Shown here in pieces: positions 15,923 through 19,954 of a DNA stretch of 19,954 nt. Both the position numbers and the translations under genes were made by a program. Each line of letters begins with the position of its first letter. The first letter of the stretch is position 1. This DNA is from UBA1562 sp041653955 (GTDB taxonomy: Bacteria; Omnitrophota; Gorgyraeia; Gygaellales; Profunditerraquicolaceae): assembly GCA_041653955.1 (NCBI GenBank), contig JBAZEH010000027.1, forward strand, positions 1 to 19,954, read 5' to 3'. The notes beneath the pieces were generated by a model that worked only from the letters and a program-made list of their open reading frames with translations, searched no databases and had not been told where the DNA came from.

Positions 15923-16862
15923 CCTTTATCATTCTTAGTAAAGTACGCGAGACCTCCTTGATATCCAGCCCCATTAACCTGTGCAGATATTCCCTTTTAC
16001 CGTCATATTGCCTGCAGAATTTATCGGGTATGCCGAATTTTTTTACAAAACACTTTTTGCTTGTTCCCGCAAGAAATTCATTTATGACCGTCCCTATACC
16101 TCCGTCAATAAAATGTTCTTCCATTGTCGCCACTAAAGGGAATTTACTGATATTCTCGCGCAGAAAATCTTCAGGAAGGGGTTTTATGCGGTATAGGTCC
16201 ACCACTGTAGCCCTTATGGCATGTCTGGCCAGTTCATCGGCAACCTTAATGGCGTTATAAGACATCCTTCCGGTAGCGATAATGCATAAATCCCTGCCTC
16301 TGCGTAATACCTCGGCGCCTCTGGTAAAATCCTTATTACGGCTGCGGTAAATAAGGGGGGTTCCGCTCCTGTCTAACCTGATATATTTAGGCCCAGGTGA
16401 CTCATATGATATCCTGGCTATTGCCTCAACCATAATGCTATCCGAAGGGCTGAATATCGTCATCCCGGGCAAAACCCGCATCAAAGCGATATCCTCCGTA
16501 CCGTGGTGCGTAGGCCCTAATGTTGAATAATCGTATCCCGCTCCGACTCCGACCACCGTGACCGGAAGCCCCATACAACATAGATCCACCCTGATCTGTT
16601 CATAACAACGCATAGTAGCAAAAGGGACAAGGGCATACGCATAGGCCAATTTCCCGGCTAATGCCAGGCCCGCTGCCACCCCGATCATATTCTGTTCGGC
16701 AATACCGATATTTATATACTGGCCGGGCAGGACACTCCTGAACTCGTCATGACAGATGGCGCCCGTATCAGAAGTAACCAAGATGACCCTTCTGTCTTTT
16801 TTGGCTATTTTGAAGAGGGCCCCCGAAAAAGCATCTCTCATCCCCAAAACCCAGCGTTTCAT
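15900..16862 (-). CDS. Transketolase C-terminal subunit (pyrimidine-binding plus C-terminal domains)
   Basis: This 320-residue protein is the second half of a split thiamine-diphosphate enzyme. The pyrimidine-binding domain carries INIGIAEQNMIGVAAGLALAG (50-70, split as INIGIAEQNM and IGVAAGLALAG). E56 is the Glu expected to activate the cofactor, and LGPTHHGTEDIALMR (115-129) holds substrate-site histidines H119/H120. The C-terminal transketolase domain starts near 185 with LCIIATGRMSYNA and includes RATVVDLYRIKPLP and ATMEEHFIDGGIG. It should pair with the gene just upstream to move a two-carbon ketol unit between sugar phosphates or a related acceptor. AAGGGG lies 8 bases before the ATG, and the gap from the first subunit is 25 bases, so both are probably made at similar levels. 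Placement in a glycosyltransferase operon suggests dedicated sugar biosynthesis rather than central metabolism. Confidence 0.92.
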   Translation of the reverse strand: MKRWVLGMRDAFSGALFKIAKKDRRVILVTSDTGAICHDEFRSVLPGQYINIGIAEQNMIGVAAGLALAGKLAYAYALVPFATMRCYEQIRVDLCCMGLPVTVVGVGAGYDYSTLGPTHHGTEDIALMRVLPGMTIFSPSDSIMVEAIARISYESPGPKYIRLDRSGTPLIYRSRNKDFTRGAEVLRRGRDLCIIATGRMSYNAIKVADELARHAIRATVVDLYRIKPLPEDFLRENISKFPLVATMEEHFIDGGIGTVINEFLAGTSKKCFVKKFGIPDKFCRQYDGKREYLHRLMGLDIKEVSRTLLRMIKDESTFYI

Positions 16863-16870
16863 TTTGCCTT

Positions 16871-16876
16871 CCCCTT
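16871..16876 (-). promoter_or_regulatory. Ribosome binding site for the transketolase C-terminal subunit
   Basis: The minus strand reads AAGGGG, followed by AAGG, in the 25-base gap between the two transketolase genes, 8 bases before the ATG at 16862. It contrasts with the first subunit, which has no such site. Confidence 0.65.
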
Positions 16877-16887
16877 AAAGAATATCA

Positions 16888-17736
16888 TTATTTTTCAGGC
16901 AATAGTTCTTTCCTGGCCAATTTTAATTCCTTCCCGGCCGGTATCCTGTAATGCCAGATCGGATTATTCTCCATAAAGGACACCCCTTTCCCTTTTATTG
17001 TCTTGGCTATTATGGCTAAGGGCTTATTGGATCTGCGCGAACGCATATACTTAAATGCCGCTAAAATCTCTTTAAAAGAATGGCCATTAACAACCAGCGC
17101 TTCCCATCCGAATGCCCTCCACTTCTCCTCCAGGGGGGCCAGGCTTATATATTTATCAATATAATCTATCGCCGAAAGGCCGTTATTATCGATGATAGCT
17201 GTAAGATTGTTCAATTTATGGTGTGCGGCGAACATAGCGGCTTCCCAAACAGAGCCCTCTTCGCACTCTCCATCCCCTAACAGGGCCGCCGCTATATATT
17301 TCTTTTTATCCATCTTGGCTGCTAAAGCCAACCCGGATGCTATGGCGAGTCCGTTGCCAAGAGAGCCGGTAAAAGCCTCTATCCCCGGCACGGTATCTTC
17401 TGCGTGGCCGCCCAGCCTGCTGCCTGCGCGGGTAAATGAATTTAATTCGGAAAGCGGGAAGAAATTCAGGTCAGCTAATACCGCGTAAAGGGCTATGGCC
17501 GCCTGCCCTTTGCTTAGAATAAACCTGTCTCTTTCTCCCCAGCCCGGATCGGAAGGGTTAAACCTGAGAATACCCCCGTAATAAAGAGCTGTTAATATCT
17601 CAATACACGAGAAGGCCGGGGCCAGGTGGGCCGCGCCCGCCTTAACCCCCATTTCAAGGACTGTGTTGCGCAGCCAACAGGCCTTTTTACTTAACTTGTT
17701 GATACTTATCTTATTGCGCGGATTCTTCTTCATCAT
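16888..17736 (-). CDS. Transketolase N-terminal subunit (ThDP-diphosphate-binding domain)
   Basis: With ATG at 17736 this is 282 residues; a second ATG follows at once (17733), and a TTG at 17742 is less likely because it overlaps the promoter -10. The ThDP and metal motif is clear: LLGDGECEEGSVWEAA (153-168), then the IIDNNG asparagines (184-185). Other family landmarks are AHLAPAFSCIEIL (36-48), RDRFILSKGQA (69-79), GGHAEDTVPG (109-118) and FMENNPIWHYR (255-265). His 37, 111 and 262 match conserved active-site histidines, but the usual SKGH motif reads SKGQ (Q78). It forms the active enzyme with the product of the next gene. The presumed transcript start falls on the ATG itself and no ribosome site precedes it, so this gene may be translated from a leaderless message. 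It is the first gene after the only good promoter seen. Confidence 0.92.
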   Translation of the reverse strand: MMKKNPRNKISINKLSKKACWLRNTVLEMGVKAGAAHLAPAFSCIEILTALYYGGILRFNPSDPGWGERDRFILSKGQAAIALYAVLADLNFFPLSELNSFTRAGSRLGGHAEDTVPGIEAFTGSLGNGLAIASGLALAAKMDKKKYIAAALLGDGECEEGSVWEAAMFAAHHKLNNLTAIIDNNGLSAIDYIDKYISLAPLEEKWRAFGWEALVVNGHSFKEILAAFKYMRSRRSNKPLAIIAKTIKGKGVSFMENNPIWHYRIPAGKELKLARKELLPEK

Positions 17737-17741
17737 TAACA

Positions 17742-17750
17742 ATTATACCA
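17742..17750 (-). promoter_or_regulatory. Extended -10 promoter driving the transketolase-led operon
   Basis: The minus strand reads TGG-TATAAT, a perfect extended -10 (TGnTATAAT) in the short intergenic gap. At 17-base spacing the -35 position (17765-17770) reads TACAAT, a poor match, as expected where an extended -10 compensates. A start 6-7 bases downstream would fall on or next to the ATG at 17736. The rest of the gap (17751-17802) holds no convincing terminator; only a short CATGTGCATG near-palindrome at 17782-17791 is visible. Confidence 0.6.
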
Positions 17751-17802
17751 GAAATAACAGGCCAATTGTATCTTCTTCACCATGTGCATGAGGCAATAGG
17801 TA

Positions 17803-19884
17803 TTAATCTGTCCCTTTCTTCCTTGATGCCCTCCAATCTATCAAAACCGCGCACGCAAATGCAATAAGTATCAGCAAACTTAAGAAATAATACCTGGGAT
17901 ACCTAAAGATAACTGTCCCATCGCCGTCAAATGGCGCCTTTATGGCCAATTGTCCGTCATAGTCAAAAACCGGGACCTCTTTGTCTTTATAGAAAGCCTT
18001 CCACGCGGGGAAATAATTCGTCTTCAATACAACTATATCATCCTTATTTACCCCGCTTAACTTCATGGTCTTCAAGAAATAATCCGAATCCTTCAACTCG
18101 CCCATCCCCCTGTTTTGCAATAATCTTAAGCCCTTTTGGGGGCGGGCGAATCTATACTGAAAGACCGCCCATTCCTCATCTTCCCATTCTTTAAGATAAA
18201 ATTCGGGGAGATTGCCGAGATATTCCCTGGCAATATTTGACCATACTACCATATATTTTACTCCCCATTTATCCAGGAAATCATTGAACTGGTATATTCC
18301 TGTTTCTGAAAGAGGTTTGCCCATAAAAATACCGCCCTGAAGAGCGCTATTTCTAAAAACACTATAGTGATAACCATCAAGGGGATAGCTTAATAGGGCT
18401 TTTCCCAGGTCTTGAGAAATTAAAGCCTCGAAATGCACTTCTTCCCGGCATTTTTCAGGAGTGGGCTGTATAAGATGCGGCCTCGACTCCAAGAATATCG
18501 GCCCTTCCCGCATCATCTCAATCCTTGAGATAAGCGCGGGGTTATAATCCCGGATATCCCTGATATGGCGTATGGGGTAAACCGGATAAAGAATATTCAT
18601 AAGAACTGCGGGGATAAAAAACAAAAAAACGAAATTTCTTTTTTCAAAAGACGCTTTCGCGGATAAAGAGAAAACAACTGTTAAAAGAAAAGGCAGGAGG
18701 AACTCTCCTCTATGAAAAAGGTTATCTATGCCTTCCGGATAAAATTGAACACGGAAAATAATCATTATAAACAAAATATAAATGGAATATTTCCTTAAGG
18801 GGTTTTTCTTAAATATGAACCAGGCTAAAAAAGGCACACTAATAAGGCAGATATTTGTGTAAGAAAGTATATCGCAATTCCGGGAATTAAACAGGCTCAT
18901 ATCCAATCCGTGAGGCAAAAAATAAGCCAAAGGATAAAGCCCCTCTTTATATAAAAGAGTGTGGGGGTTAAAGAAAGACGAGTATGCAAAAAGATAAAAC
19001 GTGTAATTTAATGTAGCCAGAAAAAGAAGGATGATAAGAAGGTTAAAATTCCTGAGATTCACCTTTTTGAGAGGGAACAGCAGCTCCAGGCTTACAAATA
19101 TCAACCCAAAAATAAAGATACTGATGTGAGCGTATATTAAAAGAAAGAGACAAAGCAGCAAAAATGCCAGGCCTCCTTTCTTGCCTTCTTTAAATCTTAG
19201 GGCAAAAAATAAAGCCGCAATAAAAAGATTAACGGCGGCATAAACATCCATCATCCCGTAGTCAAACAGATCTTTTAAAAAACCCCAATTAAAAATAAGG
19301 CTTATATATAAAGACAAACTGGCTGCCTTCCTGTCCTTAAAGGCCTCCGAAATAAAGGCATAGATTATGAAAGGGAAAAATAGCCAGAAAAACAAGATCA
19401 TCAAATGGAATCCGGTCTTTATGCCGAAAATCGAGAATGGATAATATATAAAAGAAAAATTTTCGTTAATATCGAAAAAGGTAGGATAACCTCCTAAAAG
19501 CTTTGAATCCCATCCGAATAACGCTCCCTGTTTTAATATTTCAAGTCCGCGCGTTAAAAAAGCAAAGCGATAAGGATAATCGTCGCGAAAGACGATAAAA
19601 TCAAAAAGATGCAATGGGAACCTGCTGAAGAATAAAAACAGGCTTAAGGATAAGACAATGGCGATCGCGACCGTCGGCCTGGAGAAGAAATTTACCAGTT
19701 TTTCAAAGTATGCCGATAACAAACTGTCTTTATCTAAATACAAAGACAAAACCGATAAAAAGACCAGGATCAATGAGATATTTATTTTCCAGGGCGGTAT
19801 CGGCAATCCAAAGATAGAGGCTAATAGCAGCAAGATAGTTAATAAAAAGACTGCCCTGGGCATATCAGTAACCGGGTTTTTCAT
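17803..19884 (-). CDS. Large polytopic membrane protein, GT-C-like, with extracytoplasmic C-terminal domain
   Basis: This is a 693-residue protein with two early hydrophobic segments (about 11-28, 35-50), a third (72-88), then a loop with FRDDYPYRFAFL (99-110) and FGWDSKLLGGYPTFFD (123-138). An acidic pair followed by GGYPTFF is typical of large bacterial GT-C-like proteins related to YfhO. Many membrane segments follow to about residue 420. The C-terminal third is soluble and ends in a beta-type domain with LKTNYFPAWKAFY and FRYPRYY, then a last helix and a basic tail (WRASRKK). This ending parallels that of the YfhO-like protein at 1191-4019. It probably transfers a sugar on the outer membrane face, but no activity can be assigned. 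The ATG at 19884 lacks a clear ribosome site and the frame stays open upstream to the window edge, so a start further right is possible. Confidence 0.75.
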   Translation of the reverse strand: MKNPVTDMPRAVFLLTILLLLASIFGLPIPPWKINISLILVFLSVLSLYLDKDSLLSAYFEKLVNFFSRPTVAIAIVLSLSLFLFFSRFPLHLFDFIVFRDDYPYRFAFLTRGLEILKQGALFGWDSKLLGGYPTFFDINENFSFIYYPFSIFGIKTGFHLMILFFWLFFPFIIYAFISEAFKDRKAASLSLYISLIFNWGFLKDLFDYGMMDVYAAVNLFIAALFFALRFKEGKKGGLAFLLLCLFLLIYAHISIFIFGLIFVSLELLFPLKKVNLRNFNLLIILLFLATLNYTFYLFAYSSFFNPHTLLYKEGLYPLAYFLPHGLDMSLFNSRNCDILSYTNICLISVPFLAWFIFKKNPLRKYSIYILFIMIIFRVQFYPEGIDNLFHRGEFLLPFLLTVVFSLSAKASFEKRNFVFLFFIPAVLMNILYPVYPIRHIRDIRDYNPALISRIEMMREGPIFLESRPHLIQPTPEKCREEVHFEALISQDLGKALLSYPLDGYHYSVFRNSALQGGIFMGKPLSETGIYQFNDFLDKWGVKYMVVWSNIAREYLGNLPEFYLKEWEDEEWAVFQYRFARPQKGLRLLQNRGMGELKDSDYFLKTMKLSGVNKDDIVVLKTNYFPAWKAFYKDKEVPVFDYDGQLAIKAPFDGDGTVIFRYPRYYFLSLLILIAFACAVLIDWRASRKKGTD

Positions 19885-19892
19885 GGAATATT

Positions 19893-19954
19893 TTATCTTT
19901 TTGCTGGCAACTTCTTGTACACATATACCTTGCCTCCCAGCCGCATTATTCCAC
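19893..19954 (-). CDS. C-terminal tail of an upstream gene (partial)
   Basis: At the right edge one minus-strand frame reads GIMRLGGKVYVYKKLPAKR and stops with TAA at 19895-19893, 9 bases (in sequence, 8 intervening) before the next ATG. The basic ending and tight spacing fit the end of a co-directional operon gene. The evidence is thin: a second frame, the one used by the following gene, is also open to the edge. The product cannot be identified from 19 residues. Confidence 0.4.
   Translation of the reverse strand, partial: GIMRLGGKVYVYKKLPAKR

Larger units (their letters stand above)
1..17736 (-). other. Inferred single operon from the split transketolase to the SGNH-TPR gene
   Basis: Thirteen consecutive genes are co-directional. 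Overlaps are 4 bases (1191-1194, 10926-10929, 11621-11624), 20 bases (9421-9440, 14471-14490), 23 bases (15900-15922) and 38 bases (13528-13565). Gaps are 4, 5, 7, 25 and 39 bases. No terminator-like hairpin with a T-run is seen between any two genes, and the only strong promoter-like site is at 17742-17750. Co-transcription is an inference from this spacing. Confidence 0.75.

Noticed and set aside
17737..17742. TTG start for the transketolase N-terminal subunit
   Set aside because: The TTG shares a base with the -10 hexamer and would lie upstream of the predicted transcript start; ATG at 17736 or 17733 fits better.
17782..17791. CATGTGCATG near-palindrome in the gap as a terminator or operator
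   Set aside because: The stem is only 4 bp with a 2-base loop and no T-run follows; it is too short to claim as a terminator, and an operator role is unsupported.
1..19954. tRNA, rRNA, CRISPR array or insertion sequence
   Set aside because: Nearly all bases are in overlapping coding genes; no cloverleaf-like, spaced-repeat or transposase signal was seen.

Overview
The window is one dense, single-strand gene block. Fourteen protein genes or gene fragments are encoded on the minus strand, and a probable gene tail sits at the right edge. Transcription therefore runs from high to low coordinates. No RNA genes, CRISPR arrays, insertion sequences or terminators were seen, and no gene-free stretch exceeds about 70 bases. 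The content is that of a cell-surface glycan or glycolipid locus in a diderm (Gram-negative-type) bacterium: a GT9 (heptosyltransferase-family) enzyme, GT2 and GT4 enzymes, and several large GT-C-like membrane proteins. Moderate GC by eye, very tight gene packing, large TPR-bearing membrane proteins and abundant radical SAM enzymes would fit an uncultured lineage such as Omnitrophota. That placement is a guess from gene style, not a demonstrated assignment.

Layout in transcription order (right to left): a gene tail (19893-19954); a 693-residue polytopic membrane protein (17803-19884); a 66-base gap with a consensus extended -10 promoter; a split transketolase (16888-17736 and 15900-16862); a B12-binding radical SAM enzyme (14471-15922); a GT9 glycosyltransferase (13528-14490); two different SPASM-type radical SAM enzymes in tandem (12699-13565, 11621-12694); a GT2 polyprenyl-phosphate-sugar-synthase-like enzyme (10926-11624); a second B12-binding radical SAM enzyme (9421-10929); a GT4 glycosyltransferase (8283-9440); a GT-C-like membrane protein fused to TPRs (5577-8243); another GT-C-like membrane protein (4025-5569); a YfhO-family membrane protein (1191-4019); and an SGNH hydrolase with TPRs inserted in its fold, cut by the left edge (1-1194).

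From the promoter near 17745 to the left edge the genes either overlap (4, 20, 23 or 38 bases) or are separated by at most 39 bases, so they probably form one transcript of more than 17 kb. A working model, which is inference: the transketolase pair and the four radical SAM enzymes build or modify an unusual sugar or lipid-linked precursor. The GT9, GT4 and GT2 enzymes act on the cytoplasmic face or make polyprenyl-phosphate sugars. The GT-C/YfhO proteins add residues on the outer face of the membrane, and the SGNH-TPR protein removes or transfers an acyl group there. No flippase, polymerase, nucleotide-sugar synthase or acyltransferase partner is visible, so the locus must continue outside the window. 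The most distinctive content is the combination of a split transketolase with two B12-type and two SPASM-type radical SAM enzymes inside a glycosyltransferase operon.
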